A stretch of 64,000 nt of DNA from Streptomyces novaecaesareae (GCF_000716875.1 NZ_JNWQ01000019.1:24191-88190), one strand, 5' to 3'. Counted from the stretch's first letter, positions 24,455 to 34,649 are shown. The notes: generated by a model from the letters alone, not told the origin. Numbers and translations: made by a program.

Positions 24455-26044
24455 TCAGCTCTTGCTCGGACGCGGGGACGGCAGCGCGGCCGAGCCGCCC
24501 AGCAGCGGCCACTCGCGGTGGAACGGCGGCAGCGGCAGCTTGCCCTCGATGATCGGGGTGCCGAAGACCTTCAGGTGGGCGAGCAGCGAGCCGTTCAGGT
24601 CCACGCCGCCGACCAGCGACCAACTGCCCTGCGCCTGCGGCGGGTTGCCGGAGGAGTCGGCGACCAACGAGCCCTCGACCTGGGCCTTCAGGTAGGGGGC
24701 GACGGTGGTCTCCACGCCGACGGTGTCGTACAGGCCGAGACTGATCTCGGCGCCGAGCGCGGCCCGCACGCCCGCCTTGCCGTTCAGTCGGACGTGGACC
24801 GGGTTGACCTTGGTCTCGGCGTTGGTGACCGGTGTCCAGCCCTTGCCGCCGGTGTAGTCGGCGCGCACGGCCCAGGTGCCGGCGGCGTCCTGCTCCGCCT
24901 CCAGGTGGACCTGGCCGTCGGCGCTGACCTCCAGGTAGCAGGTCAGACCGAGGTTGACGACCACCGGCAGGCCGGCGACGGTCAGCACCGGGCTGGCCTG
25001 CAGCTTGGCGAAGGGCACCCGGACGGGAGCCGCGCCGGTGTTGCGGGCCACGTCGCCGGTGACCTTCCACTGGGCGTGGGCGCCCAGGTCGAAGCCGATG
25101 GACGCGGTGCGCGGGCTGCCCGCGGCGGCGCCGTGGTAGGCGAAGTGGACGGCCGGGTGCAGCTGGAGCGAGCCGGAGGCGTCCAGGCTGGCGCCCTCGG
25201 GCAGCGGCACGGGGGCCTTGAGGTCGACCTCCAGGGTGCCGGAGGCGTCGGCCTGCACGCCGTTGCCGTCCGCGCCGACGGTCGCCTTGAGGTCCTTGAC
25301 CAGCGGCGTCACGGTGATGCCGTGCGGGTCGACGGGCACGCTGCCGTCGGCCTCGGTACCGCCGAGGAGTTCGGCGAGGGTGGCCGGGCGGGTGGTCAGG
25401 TTGACGGTGTTGCCCGTGCCGGGGCGGACGCCGGTGACGGCCACCAGCGCACCCTGCGGCGCGGCGGCGGTCGGCGGGCTGGCGATCAGCTGCCCGGGCT
25501 GGACGGCCGCAGCGGCGGCATTCGGGGCGGTGGTGGTCGGGGCGGTGGTGGTCGGGGCAGTGGTGGTCGGGGCGGCGGTGGTCGGGGCGGCGCTTGGAGC
25601 GGCGCTCGGCTTGGTGGTCGGCGCCGCGCTCGGGGAGGCCGCCAGGCTGCCGGCCGCCGTCAGGACCGCCGTGCCGCCCGCCGGGTCGTAGGCGGTCAGT
25701 TGCAGGCTCTTGGTCGCCGCCGTGACGGCACCGCCGTCCTTGCCGGGGCTGCCGATCGCGGCCTGCCGGTCGTCGGCGGGCGCCGCGGTGACGGGCACGG
25801 CGCCCGCGGTCGGACGGCCTGTGGCGGGCGAGGCCGCCTTGGCGCGCGGGGTGCCGCCGGCGGGTGCGGCTGCGGCCGGGCTGCCCCCGGCGGCGGTCGC
25901 GCTCGCGTCGGCGACGGTGGCGGCCGCCGGGGCGGCGCCGTTCTGGGAGGTACCGGGGCTGGTCGGCCCGCACGCGGCGGCCCCGGCGAGGATGAGGGTG
26001 AGGACGGCGGGGCCTGCGGCCCTGCCTATGGAGCTCTTGAACAC
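24455..26044 (-). CDS. lipoprotein with Thr/Ala/Pro-rich spacer
   Basis: 529 residues from GTG 26044. Signal peptide with lipobox LAGAAAC places the lipid-modified Cys at residue 25. Residues 26-190 are low-complexity Ala/Pro/Thr/Ser, including tandem APTTT units, as in a wall-spanning stalk. The C-terminal 330 residues look beta-rich (LEVDLKAPVPLPEGASLDAS, NLGLTCYLEVSADGQVHLEA, and GLYDTVGVETTVAPYLKAQV) and suggest a surface-exposed globular domain. I do not recognise the family. A strong terminator follows; the upstream neighbour aat is 78 bp away on the same strand. Confidence 0.8.
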   Translation of the reverse strand: MFKSSIGRAAGPAVLTLILAGAAACGPTSPGTSQNGAAPAAATVADASATAAGGSPAAAAPAGGTPRAKAASPATGRPTAGAVPVTAAPADDRQAAIGSPGKDGGAVTAATKSLQLTAYDPAGGTAVLTAAGSLAASPSAAPTTKPSAAPSAAPTTAAPTTTAPTTTAPTTTAPNAAAAAVQPGQLIASPPTAAAPQGALVAVTGVRPGTGNTVNLTTRPATLAELLGGTEADGSVPVDPHGITVTPLVKDLKATVGADGNGVQADASGTLEVDLKAPVPLPEGASLDASGSLQLHPAVHFAYHGAAAGSPRTASIGFDLGAHAQWKVTGDVARNTGAAPVRVPFAKLQASPVLTVAGLPVVVNLGLTCYLEVSADGQVHLEAEQDAAGTWAVRADYTGGKGWTPVTNAETKVNPVHVRLNGKAGVRAALGAEISLGLYDTVGVETTVAPYLKAQVEGSLVADSSGNPPQAQGSWSLVGGVDLNGSLLAHLKVFGTPIIEGKLPLPPFHREWPLLGGSAALPSPRPSKS

Positions 26045-26122
26045 GCGGCGTCATGTTACTGACGAGGAATAAGTTTGTCGAAGACAGGCCAAGCGGACGC
26101 CCGACGCGGGCTCGACCACAGG

Positions 26123-26899
26123 TCATCCCAGCCGCGACGCCGGCAGCCTCTCCATCGACAGCGGGCCCGTCCCGGCCGCGGAGGAAAGTTCGGCGAGGTA
26201 CCGGGAGCGCGCCATCGGCTCGGCCCCGAGGCTGCGCACGTGCGGCCCGTCCCACTGCGCGTCGAGCAGCCGACCTCCCGCCGCACCGAACCGGGCGCCG
26301 AGGTCGGCGACGGCTACCCGGGCGGCGTCCGGACGGCGGTGGAACATCGAGTCGAGGCTCAGCACGGGCCCGACCGCGACCCCGAACACCCCGCCGACCA
26401 GCTCCTCCCCCTCCCACACCTCCACGCTGTGCGCCGCCCCGAGCACGTGCAGGTGCTCCAGCGCCGTCGACAACTCCTCGGTGAGCCAGACGGTCCGGCG
26501 CCTGTCGGCGCACTCCGCCAGCACCCTGCCGAAGGCCCGGTCCGCGCTCGTCCACCACTCCGAGTGGTTGCGCAGCCGCCGGGCGAGCCGGCTCCCGAGC
26601 CGCACGCCGTCGGGCGCGATCACCGGCCGGGGATCGGGCGACCACCACGCCAGCGCGTACGGATCCTCCCCGCCCGGCATCAGTGCCACCTCGCCCGCCT
26701 CGACGGCGTCCCCGTACAGCGCCTCGCTGTAGGCGCTCGCGTACACGTCCCCTGCCGGCAGCGGGAACAGCCCGCACCGGTACGCCGCCAGCAGCTCCTG
26801 CGGCCCGAGCGTGCCGCCGAAGGCCACCGGGCCGTCCGCGAGGCCATGCCGGACGTCCAGTGCGCCGAAGGCGCCGAAGGCGTCATGAGCCCAGCTCAT
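26123..26899 (-). CDS. aat: leucyl/phenylalanyl-tRNA--protein transferase
   Basis: 258 residues from ATG 26899. The family's landmarks are present: LLAAYRCGLFPLP, LAWWSPDPRPVIAPDGVRL, WLTEELSTALEHLHVLGAAHSVEVW, FGVAVGPVLSLDSMFHRRPDAARVAV and LLDAQWDGPHVRSLGA. The enzyme adds Leu or Phe to N-terminal Lys/Arg of proteins, marking them for ClpS-ClpAP-type degradation. The start codon is inside the first unit of repeat array 2, so the N-terminus MSWAHDA is repeat-encoded; a longer reading to 26965 consists of repeat translation and is rejected. Confidence 0.92.
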   Translation of the reverse strand: MSWAHDAFGAFGALDVRHGLADGPVAFGGTLGPQELLAAYRCGLFPLPAGDVYASAYSEALYGDAVEAGEVALMPGGEDPYALAWWSPDPRPVIAPDGVRLGSRLARRLRNHSEWWTSADRAFGRVLAECADRRRTVWLTEELSTALEHLHVLGAAHSVEVWEGEELVGGVFGVAVGPVLSLDSMFHRRPDAARVAVADLGARFGAAGGRLLDAQWDGPHVRSLGAEPMARSRYLAELSSAAGTGPLSMERLPASRLG

Positions 26900-27109
26900 G
26901 ACGCCGCCCCATGAGCGCTGCTCATCGCACTGCCCGCATGAGACGTGTTCATCGCACCGGCCCATGAGTTCCGCTCATCGTGCCGCTCCCATGAGACTTG
27001 CTCATCACTCCCCCTCATGAGACCTGCTCATCGCGCTACCCCATGAGACCTGCTCATGACGCCGGCCCATGAAGCCCGCTCATGTCGCCGCTCATGAGGC
27101 TTGCTCATG
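26884..27109. repeat. array 2 of CATGAG-N5-CTCATG palindromes (9 units)
   Basis: Units start at 26884, 26910, 26937, 26963, 26990, 27016, 27042, 27068 and 27093, spaced 25-27 bp. Those at 26884, 27042 and 27093 are exact. The five from 26910 to 27016 end in CTCATC and so lose the outer pair; the one at 27068 begins CATGAA. Loops favour ACCTG, ACTTG and GCTTG. The array fills the gap between aat and the NRPS gene. The first unit contains the aat start codon and the last contains the NRPS stop codon. Confidence 0.95.
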
Positions 27110-30100
27110 ACGCCACCCCCAAGAACCCTTCCCCTTCCAGCCCCGCCAGATAGTGGTCGATCAGCCCCGCGTCCACCGGCGGCAGTTCGATCCCGCTCCC
27201 GGCCAGCGCCGCGTCCGCGTTGGCCCGGTCGAACAGCGGGAACGTCGGCCGGAAGTACATCTCGCTGATCGACAGTTCCGACCCCGGCGCGCGGTCGACG
27301 AACAGCGGGACGAACGGCGCGATCGGGTGCGTCGGGTTCCCGGCGGCGAAGCGGACCAGTCCCTGCACCCATTCCCCGTAGGGCAGCTGGGCGATCCGGT
27401 GGCCGCGCGCCCGCAGCCGGTCCGCCAGATCGGCGAGGACGCCCGGCCGCGGGGAGGTGAGGTGGTAGACCTCGCCGTCGGCGGGTGCGTGCGCGGCGAT
27501 GTGGGCGATGGCGCCGGTGAAGCGGTCGGCCGGGACGAAGTCGAGCAGCAGCCGCACGTCGGGGCAGCTGCCGCTGTCCGCCAGGTACTTGATCAGCGCG
27601 CACAGCTCGGTACCGGTGTTCATCACCCCGCTCGCCAGGTCCCCGGTGACGTCGTTGGTGCGCAGCACCGTGACCGGCAGTCCGGCGGCGGCCGCGTTGT
27701 GCAGCAGTTGCTCGGCCACCCACTTGCTCTCGACGTAGCCGACGCCGATCCGTTCGGGGTGGGCGAGCGGGGTCCGCTCGGTGACCTTGTCGACGCCCGC
27801 CGCCCCGAAGCCGGCCAGCACGGCGAGGGTGGAGAGGTAGTGCACGGGTATGCCCCGGCTGTGCCCGGCGAGCCGGACGATCTCCCGGGTGCCGCCCACG
27901 TTGGCGTCGCGCAGCTGGTGGTACGGGTAGAGGAAGTTGACCTGCCCGCCGAGGTGGTAGACCGCGTCCAGGTTGCCGGCCAGCCAGTCGAACTGCCGCT
28001 CCGTCAGCCCGATCCGGGCCCGGGTGAGGTCGCCCACCAGCGGTACCACCCGGCTGTCGGCGAGGTCGTGCCGCAGGAAGCGCTGCTGGGTGGCCCGCAG
28101 CCGTTCCAGCGCGTGCTCCTCGTCGGGTGCCCGGACCAGGCAGTGGATCCGGGCCCGGGTGGTGGCGAGCAGCGCGTGCAGCAGGTGCGCGCCGCAGAAG
28201 CCGGTGGCGCCGGTGAGCAGGATCTCGGCGGGTTCGGCCCGGGAGGGCGCCGGGCTCCAGGACTGCCCGACGGGCTCGGTGAGCCGGGCCTCCGCGAACC
28301 AGTCGACGGCCGCTTCCCCGCTGCCCGCACCCGCGCCCACGTCAGTACCCGCGCCGACACCTGCACCGCCGCCCGGTCCCGTACGAGCCCCGCCGCCCGT
28401 ACCGGTCCCGCCGTCGGCCCGGGCCTCCTGCAGCGCCCTCGCGAAGGCCCGAAGCACGGGCTCGCGCAGCAGCGTGCGGGTGAGCGTCCGTACCCGGCCG
28501 ACGTCGATGCCGAACAGGATCCGGGCGCGTGCCAGCATCTCCATCGCCAGCAGCGAGGTGCCGCCGAGCGCGAAGAAGTCGTCGTCCGGGCCGACGGTCT
28601 CGGCACCGAGCAGTTCCGCCCACAGCTGCCCGACCGCCTCCTGGACCGCGTCCCGCGCTCCCCCGGCACCGCCCTCGGCGTCCTCCCTGCCGCCGGTCCC
28701 GGTCCCGCCCCGGGTCTCGCCCTCACCCGCCGTCCCGGGCGCCGCCCGGAGCGCCGCCCGCACCGAGGCGTGCGGCAGCCGGCGCCGGTCGATCTTCCCC
28801 GCCACGGTGAGCGGCATCGCCTCCAGCGGCACGAACGCGGCCGGCACCAGGTACTCCGGCAGTCGCTCGGCCAGGAACGCCCGGATCGCCTCGGCGCCGC
28901 CGACCGACCCGGGGGCGAGCGTGTAGTAGGCGGTGAGCGCCCGGCTGCCGTCCGCGGCCGCCCCGTCGGCCGCGACCCGCGCCTGCCGGACGTCCGGGTG
29001 GGCGGCCAGCACCGCCTCGATCTCGGCCGGGTCGACCCGGTGGCCCCGGACCTTGACCTGGTCGTCGAAGCGGCCGAGGATCTCCAGTTGCCCGTCCTCC
29101 CGCCAGCGTCCGGCGTCGCCGGTGCGGTACATCCGCTCGCCGGGCAGCGGGGCGTACGGGTCGGGCAGGAAGGATTCCGCGGTCAGGCCGGGGCTGCGCC
29201 AGTAGCCCCGGGCGAGGCCGGGCCCACCGAGGTGGATCTGCCCCTTCTCCCCGGGCCGGACCGGCCGCAGCCGCGCGTCCAGCACGTGCACCCGCACGCC
29301 CGGCAGCGGTCGTCCGATCGGCACGGGGGCGGCCGGGCCCCCGCTCCCTCCCCCGGCCCCGTCCCCCAGCAGTTCCGCCGTGACCTCGCAGAGCGTGGAG
29401 GTGACGGCCGCCTCGGTGACCCCGTACGCGTTGAGCAGCCGCGTGCCGGGCAGCCGGTCCAGGCAGGTGCGGCAGTCGTCGGCGTGCACGACGTCCCCGC
29501 CGACCACCACGAGCCGCAGGCCGTCCGGGCCGGGCCCGCCGGGCGGGAGCAGGTCGAGCACGTGGTGCCCGTAGGCGGGGGTGAAGTCGGCGGCGGCGAG
29601 GCCGAGCCCGGGCAGCCGACGCACCAGTTCGGTGGGCGCCCAGGTGCCGCCGCCGGTCCCGCCGCCGCCCAGGACGACCGTCGCGCCCGCGAGCAGGGCG
29701 CCGAAGACCTGCTCCAGGGCGGTGTCGGAGCCCAGCACGGCCAGTTGCAGGACGCGTTCGCCGGGCGCGAGCCGGTACGCGTGGACGATCCGGTCGAGGG
29801 TGAACACCAGCGCACGGTGGGTGACCGGGACCCCCTTGGGCCGGCCGGTCGTCCCGGAGGTGTAGATCAGGTACGCGAGATCGTCCGGGCCCGCGCCGTC
29901 GTCGGACCGAAACCCACCCGGGCCCGCGCCGTCGTCGGACCGAAACCCACCCCGGCCCGCGCCGGCATCGGGCGGGGCCGCCGTCGCCCCGGCGCCGTCC
30001 GGCCGCACCACCGCCACCCCCGGAAACTCGTGACCGTCGGTGACCACCACCCGCGCCCCGCAGTCCTCGACCAGCCGGGCCAGCCGCCGCTGCGGGTGCG

Positions 30101-30683
30101 CCGGGTCGAGCGGCAGGAAGGCTCCTCCCGTCTTGAGCACGCCCAGCCAGGCGGTGATCAGGTCCGTCCCGCGTTCCAGGCAGACCGGTACCACCTGCTC
30201 CGGCCCCGTGCCGCGCGCCTGCAGCTCGGCGGCCAACCGGTCGCTGAGCAGGTCGAGTTCGCGGTAACTCAGGGTGGCGTCCTCGGCGATGACGGCGAGC
30301 GCCCCGGGGTCATGCACCGCCCGCGTGCGGAACAACCCGTGCACGGTGTCCGCGAATCCGGCCGCCGGCGCTTCGCGACCACCGCCGCCCCCCGGGCCCG
30401 CCCCCGGACCACCTTCCCCCGGAAGGCCCGGACCGCCGTCTCCCGGGAGGCCCGAAAGGCCCCCGGCACCGGTGAATCCCAGCCCCGAGGGCCGCCATTC
30501 CCGCTCCACCCAGGCCCGGCACTCGTCCCGTCCGGCCGGCCCGTGGACCGTGTGCCACCCGGCGGGGACGGTCAAGTCCCCGGGCCAGAGCGCGTACTGA
30601 CCGTTCTCGTTGCGTACCACGGCGTGACGCCCGGACCTCGCATCCGTTGGTACGCCCTGTGCGCTGTCTGCTGCGTCGTCCAC
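27105..30683 (-). CDS. single-module NRPS: MbtH-adenylation-carrier-thioester reductase
   Basis: 1192 residues from GTG 30683, with GAGG 8 nt upstream. Order: MbtH-like domain (about 20-70: [21 protein letters not shown]), Gly/Pro linker, adenylation domain (about 110-640: [56 protein letters not shown]), carrier domain ([15 protein letters not shown], Ser attachment site), linker, and NAD(P)H reductase domain ([35 protein letters not shown]). No condensation domain. The Asp of the A-domain pocket (GSDTALEQ) is kept, so an alpha-amino acid is the likely substrate, released as aldehyde or alcohol. Stop codon lies in a repeat unit. Lys2-like layout. Confidence 0.9.
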   Translation of the reverse strand: MDDAADSAQGVPTDARSGRHAVVRNENGQYALWPGDLTVPAGWHTVHGPAGRDECRAWVEREWRPSGLGFTGAGGLSGLPGDGGPGLPGEGGPGAGPGGGGGREAPAAGFADTVHGLFRTRAVHDPGALAVIAEDATLSYRELDLLSDRLAAELQARGTGPEQVVPVCLERGTDLITAWLGVLKTGGAFLPLDPAHPQRRLARLVEDCGARVVVTDGHEFPGVAVVRPDGAGATAAPPDAGAGRGGFRSDDGAGPGGFRSDDGAGPDDLAYLIYTSGTTGRPKGVPVTHRALVFTLDRIVHAYRLAPGERVLQLAVLGSDTALEQVFGALLAGATVVLGGGGTGGGTWAPTELVRRLPGLGLAAADFTPAYGHHVLDLLPPGGPGPDGLRLVVVGGDVVHADDCRTCLDRLPGTRLLNAYGVTEAAVTSTLCEVTAELLGDGAGGGSGGPAAPVPIGRPLPGVRVHVLDARLRPVRPGEKGQIHLGGPGLARGYWRSPGLTAESFLPDPYAPLPGERMYRTGDAGRWREDGQLEILGRFDDQVKVRGHRVDPAEIEAVLAAHPDVRQARVAADGAAADGSRALTAYYTLAPGSVGGAEAIRAFLAERLPEYLVPAAFVPLEAMPLTVAGKIDRRRLPHASVRAALRAAPGTAGEGETRGGTGTGGREDAEGGAGGARDAVQEAVGQLWAELLGAETVGPDDDFFALGGTSLLAMEMLARARILFGIDVGRVRTLTRTLLREPVLRAFARALQEARADGGTGTGGGARTGPGGGAGVGAGTDVGAGAGSGEAAVDWFAEARLTEPVGQSWSPAPSRAEPAEILLTGATGFCGAHLLHALLATTRARIHCLVRAPDEEHALERLRATQQRFLRHDLADSRVVPLVGDLTRARIGLTERQFDWLAGNLDAVYHLGGQVNFLYPYHQLRDANVGGTREIVRLAGHSRGIPVHYLSTLAVLAGFGAAGVDKVTERTPLAHPERIGVGYVESKWVAEQLLHNAAAAGLPVTVLRTNDVTGDLASGVMNTGTELCALIKYLADSGSCPDVRLLLDFVPADRFTGAIAHIAAHAPADGEVYHLTSPRPGVLADLADRLRARGHRIAQLPYGEWVQGLVRFAAGNPTHPIAPFVPLFVDRAPGSELSISEMYFRPTFPLFDRANADAALAGSGIELPPVDAGLIDHYLAGLEGEGFLGVAS

Positions 30684-30735
30684 CGGCTTGACCTCGTGCT
30701 GTGGCGGCAGAATGCTTGGGAGTGCGACATTTCCG

Positions 30736-30741
30736 ACTATA
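30736..30741 (-). promoter_or_regulatory. candidate -10 box of the NRPS gene
   Basis: Reads TATAGT on the minus strand, predicting a start site near 30729 and a 46-nt leader to the GTG at 30683. It lies inside any reading begun at the GTG at 30746, which argues for the shorter protein. Confidence 0.5.
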
Positions 30742-30746
30742 CGCAC

Positions 30747-31020
30747 TCACGACACATCGAGAACGTCCGGTCGCATCCCGACCGGACGCCGCACACCCGC
30801 GCGAGGACGCGCCCGACACCGGGCACGGACACGCGACGGGTCCTCGCGCGGACACGCGCCCAGTCCCCCGCCGGGGAACGCCCGGAGGCGCCAGGAGAAC
30901 CGGAGTTCCGGCACACCCGGAGACCCCGGCCACCCGAAGGCCCCGGAGCGCCCCGGCGCCGCCCTCGCCCGAACTCCCCCGCCCGACCGGCGGGGTGATG
31001 TCGTGGAGGAGGTAGCCTCG
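30747..31020. other. divergent intergenic region, no gene seen
   Basis: The region between the NRPS and GGDEF-EAL genes is rich in CCCGGA/CCCCGG direct repeats (30890-30970) without a proper reading frame. It ends with GGAGGAGGT (31005-31013), the ribosome site for the TTG start at 31021. No operator dyad stood out. Confidence 0.5.
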
Positions 31021-34000
31021 TTGACACGCCGGCGACAACGCCTGATGGTCTGTTACCTGCTCTGGATGGTGCTGTTCACCGGCATCTACTACGCCAATCC
31101 GGGCCAGCGGATCGTCTGGTGGACGGGCATCGGGCTCGGCGGCGTCGCCGCCATCGGGCTCGGCGTCCGGCTCAACCGCCCCGCGCACGCGCGCTTCTGG
31201 TACGTCCTGGCGCTCGCCAACCTGAGCTTCACCGCGGGCGAGGTGGTGCAGGCCGTCCAACTGGACATCCTGCACGAGGCCAACCCGTTCCCCTCCGTCG
31301 CGGACGGCTTCTACCTCGCCGAGTACGTGCTGTACGCGGCCGGCGTGCTCGGCTTCATCCGCTGGCGCACGGCCCGTCAGGACCGCGCCGGACTGCTCGA
31401 CGCGTTGATCCCCACCATCGGCCTGGCCCTGCTCGCCTGGATCTACCTGATCCTCCCGTACGCCCAGAACCCGGATCTCACCTGGCTCCAGAAGGCCGTC
31501 TCGATCGCCTACCCGCTCGGCGACGTCGTCGTCCTCGCCCTGCTGCTGCGTCTGTTGACCCCGCGCGGCGGCAACTCCCGCTCGCTGCAGCTGCTCGCCG
31601 TCGGCACCCTCGGCCTCCTGGTGTCGGACGTGCTGTACGGGCTGATCCAGCTGCACGGCACCTGGCGCATCGGCACGCCCGTCGAACTCGGCTGGGCGGC
31701 CTTCTACGCCGCCTGGGGCGCGGCCGCGCTGCACCCGTCGATGGTCGAGCTGACCAGGCCCGTCCCCACCCAGCAGTCGGACCTCAGCGCCGCCCGGCTC
31801 GCCCTGCTCACCCTCGCCTCGCTGATCGCCCCGGCGATCCTGATCATCGAGTCGCTGGCCGGCAACACCCGCAACGCGGGCGTGATCGGCGCGTTCTCCG
31901 CACTCCTCTACCTGCTCGTACTCGCCCGCCTGGCGGTGGTCGTCTCCGCCCGCAGGCAGGCGATCGCCCGCGAACGGGCACTGCGCAAGGCGGGCGCCCG
32001 GCTGACCGCGGCCGTCACCGTGGAGGAGGTCGCGGACGCCGTCCAGTCGGCCGCCTCCACCCTGATGCCCGCCGAGCCCGGGCACGTGGCACTGCTCGCC
32101 GTCGCCGAGGCGGGCGTGCTGCACGTCCGGCACGCCGAACGCGGCGCGGCGCAGCACCGGCTGGGGACCGCCTCCGACTCCGACCAGGTGCTGGCCCTCG
32201 CCGCCTACCGCGAGTCCCGGCTGCTGCCCGTCGAGGCCCTCGACCTGCCCGCCGGCGAGCTGACCGGGCACCTCGACGGCATGCCGTTCGCCCTGATCTG
32301 CCCGCTCACCCTCGCCGAACGCCCCTCCGGCGACCCGCTGATCGGCGCGCTCATCGTCACCGGCACCGAGCAGGAGCTGGCCAGTTTGTGGAGTTCGCTG
32401 GAGATCCTGGCCGCGCAGGCGGCCCTCGCCGTCGAGCGGGTGCTGCTGAGCCAGGAGGTCACCCGCCGCAACAGCGAGCTGTACTTCCGCACCCTGGTGC
32501 AGAACGCCAGCGACGTCATCCTGATCCTCGACGCCGACGACGGCGTGCGCTACGCCTCCCCGTCCGCCGAGTCGGTGCTCGGCCGCCCCGACCTGGCGGG
32601 CACCCTGGTCACCGACCTGGTCCCGCCCGAGGACAGCCGGGAGGTCGGGAAGGCGCTGGCCCGGATGCGCGGCGCGGGCGACCCGCCGCGCGGCGAGCAA
32701 CAGCGCGAGCACCCCCGCGAACACTGGCGGTTGCTGCGCCAGGACCGCACTACGATCGAGGCCGAGGTCCGCTTCAACGACCTGCGTGCCGATCCGACCG
32801 TCGGCGCCCTGGTGCTCACCCTGCGCGACGTCACCGAGCAGCGCCAGATGGAGCGCGAGCTGACCCACCGGGCCTTCCACGACTCGCTGACCGGCCTGGC
32901 CAACCGGGTGCTGTTCCAGGACCGCGTCGGGCACGCGCTCTCCCGCGGCGAGCGCAGCGGGTCCGTCACCGGCGTGCTCTTCATCGACCTGGACGACTTC
33001 AAGGTGGTCAACGACACCCAGGGCCACGCGGTCGGCGACGAACTGCTGGTCGCCGTCTCGCTGCGGATCTCCACCGCGCTGCGCTCCTCGGACACCGCCG
33101 CCCGGCTCGGCGGCGACGAGTTCGCGGTGCTGGTCGAGGACGCGACCCGGCCCGCGGACGTGGACACCATCGCGGCCGGCGTGCTGGAGGTGTTCACCGA
33201 GCCGTTCAAGCTCAGGGCGGGCGCGGTGCGGGTGAGCGCCAGCATCGGGGTGGCGACCACCGAGGACAGCGTGGACGCGACCGAACTGCTCACCCACGCC
33301 GACCTCGCGCTCTACTCGGCCAAGGCGGCCGGCCGCCGCCAGTGGTGCCACTACCGGCCGGCCCTGCAGGCCGGGCTGGTGGAACGGCACGAACTGAACG
33401 AGCACCTCGACTCGGCGATCGCGGAATCGGCGTTCCAGCTGTACTACCAGCCGATCGTCGACCTGCGCACCGGCGACCTGGTCGCCTTCGAGGCCCTGGT
33501 CCGCTGGCCGCACGACCGGCGCGGCATGGTCCTGCCCGACGAGTTCATCGCCCTCGCCGAGGAGAGCGGCCAGATCGTCCCGCTCGGCGCCTGGGTCCTG
33601 GAACGCGCCGCCCAGGAGGCCGCCGCCTGGCAGGCGGCCAGCTCCACCACCCGCGCCGCCAGCGGCCGGCCCCCGCTGCGGGTCAACGTCAACGTCTCCG
33701 CCCGCCAGTTCCGCGACGCCGGCTTCGTGGACGTCGTCCGCCACTCCCTCGCCGCCTCGGGCATCGACCCGCACACCCTCGTCCTGGAACTCACCGAGTC
33801 CGTCCTGATGCGCCGCGACGACCGCATCCACGCCGACATGGCCACCCTCTCCGGCCTCGGAGTCGCCATCGCCATCGACGACTTCGGCACCGGCTACTCC
33901 TCGCTCTCCTACCTCCGCGAGTTCCCGATCTCCCTGCTGAAGATCGACAAGTCCTTCATCGACGGCCTCGGCCACTCCGCCCAGCAGTACGCCCTGGTCG

Positions 34001-34188
34001 AGGGCATCACCCGGATCGCCGACACCCTCGGCGTCCAGGTCATCGCCGAGGGCATCGAGCAGCCCGAACAGCGCGACCTGCTCGCCGCCATGGGCTGCCC
34101 CCTCGGCCAGGGCTACCTCTTCGCCCACCCCATGGACTCCCCGCGCGCCCACGCCCTCGTCCGCGACACCACCTACGAACCGGCGTGA
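31021..34188 (+). CDS. membrane GGDEF-EAL cyclic-di-GMP enzyme with GAF and PAS domains
   Basis: 1055 residues. TTG 31021 is chosen because GGAGGAGGT stands 7 nt before it. Eight to ten membrane helices occupy about 8-320 (LMVCYLLWMVLFTGIYYAN onward). A GAF-like domain follows (about 330-480), then PAS (RTLVQNASDVILILDADDG), GGDEF (GVLFIDLDDFKVVND, RLGGDEFAVL, about 620-780) and EAL (VAFEALVRWPH, LELTESVLM, DDFGTGYSSLSYL, LKIDKSFI, IAEGIE). Both catalytic signatures are intact, so it may make and break c-di-GMP, the messenger that governs Streptomyces development through BldD. Architecture resembles RmdB/CdgC-type proteins; no symbol assigned. Confidence 0.93.
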   Translation: MTRRRQRLMVCYLLWMVLFTGIYYANPGQRIVWWTGIGLGGVAAIGLGVRLNRPAHARFWYVLALANLSFTAGEVVQAVQLDILHEANPFPSVADGFYLAEYVLYAAGVLGFIRWRTARQDRAGLLDALIPTIGLALLAWIYLILPYAQNPDLTWLQKAVSIAYPLGDVVVLALLLRLLTPRGGNSRSLQLLAVGTLGLLVSDVLYGLIQLHGTWRIGTPVELGWAAFYAAWGAAALHPSMVELTRPVPTQQSDLSAARLALLTLASLIAPAILIIESLAGNTRNAGVIGAFSALLYLLVLARLAVVVSARRQAIARERALRKAGARLTAAVTVEEVADAVQSAASTLMPAEPGHVALLAVAEAGVLHVRHAERGAAQHRLGTASDSDQVLALAAYRESRLLPVEALDLPAGELTGHLDGMPFALICPLTLAERPSGDPLIGALIVTGTEQELASLWSSLEILAAQAALAVERVLLSQEVTRRNSELYFRTLVQNASDVILILDADDGVRYASPSAESVLGRPDLAGTLVTDLVPPEDSREVGKALARMRGAGDPPRGEQQREHPREHWRLLRQDRTTIEAEVRFNDLRADPTVGALVLTLRDVTEQRQMERELTHRAFHDSLTGLANRVLFQDRVGHALSRGERSGSVTGVLFIDLDDFKVVNDTQGHAVGDELLVAVSLRISTALRSSDTAARLGGDEFAVLVEDATRPADVDTIAAGVLEVFTEPFKLRAGAVRVSASIGVATTEDSVDATELLTHADLALYSAKAAGRRQWCHYRPALQAGLVERHELNEHLDSAIAESAFQLYYQPIVDLRTGDLVAFEALVRWPHDRRGMVLPDEFIALAEESGQIVPLGAWVLERAAQEAAAWQAASSTTRAASGRPPLRVNVNVSARQFRDAGFVDVVRHSLAASGIDPHTLVLELTESVLMRRDDRIHADMATLSGLGVAIAIDDFGTGYSSLSYLREFPISLLKIDKSFIDGLGHSAQQYALVEGITRIADTLGVQVIAEGIEQPEQRDLLAAMGCPLGQGYLFAHPMDSPRAHALVRDTTYEPA

Positions 34189-34221
34189 GCCCGGGGTGCG
34201 GTCGGGGCTCCTTGGCCACCC

Positions 34222-34337
34222 CTCGGCGCCGAACCCCCTCGGCGCCGAACCCCCTCGGCGCCGAACCCCCTCGGCGCCGAACCCCCTTGGTACCGAACCA
34301 CCCCTGAGCGCCGAACCACCCCTCGGCGCCGGAGGGT
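34222..34337. repeat. 16-bp tandem repeat after the GGDEF-EAL gene
   Basis: CTCGGCGCCGAACCCC occurs four times without change (34222-34285), then decays through CTTGGTACCGAACCAC and two further versions to about 34330. Each unit contains the palindrome GGCGCC. The tract fills the space to the convergent ArsR gene and might act in termination for both. Confidence 0.92.
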
Positions 34338-34649
34338 TCAGGGGTTCGTGCGGATCAGGTCCAGCAGGCCCGGGAAGCGCTCGTCGAGGTCCTCGCGGCG
34401 CAGGGTGGCCGCGCGGCTGTTGCCGCGGTCCACCTGGCGGACCAGGCCCGCTTCGCGCAGGACGCGGAAGTGGTGGGTGACCGTGGACTTGGAGACCGGC
34501 AGGCTGAAGGAGGCGCAGGTGCGTGCCGCCCCCTCGCCCTCGCATAGCAGGGCCGAGACCACCCCGTAGCGCAGCGGATCGGCGAGTGCGTTCAGGACCG
34601 TCCGCAGATCCATCTCCTCGATCGAGGGGTGGCCTTCCGGGTCGGGCAT
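34338..34649 (-). CDS. ArsR-family transcriptional regulator
   Basis: 103 residues from ATG 34649, with GGAGG 5 nt upstream; ATGs at 34661 and 34667 are alternatives. Winged helix: LRTVLNALADPLRYGVVSAL, CASFSLPVSKSTVTHHFRVL as recognition helix, EAGLVRQVDRGNSRAATL as wing. Metal-binding Cys of classic ArsR are absent, so it likely senses an organic ligand. Divergent from the MFS exporter with a dyad at 34718-34740, a standard repressor-pump arrangement. Confidence 0.9.
   Translation of the reverse strand: MPDPEGHPSIEEMDLRTVLNALADPLRYGVVSALLCEGEGAARTCASFSLPVSKSTVTHHFRVLREAGLVRQVDRGNSRAATLRREDLDERFPGLLDLIRTNP

Noticed and set aside
26900..26965. Longer N-terminus for aat
   Set aside because: Encoded by array 2 units; the transferase domain is complete from 26899.
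30684..30746. GTG 30746 as NRPS start
   Set aside because: A TATAGT -10 box lies inside these codons, and a better ribosome site precedes GTG 30683.
30688..31020. Upstream extension of the GGDEF-EAL gene
   Set aside because: Arg/Pro-rich translation without homology; GGAGGAGGT before TTG 31021 marks the start.
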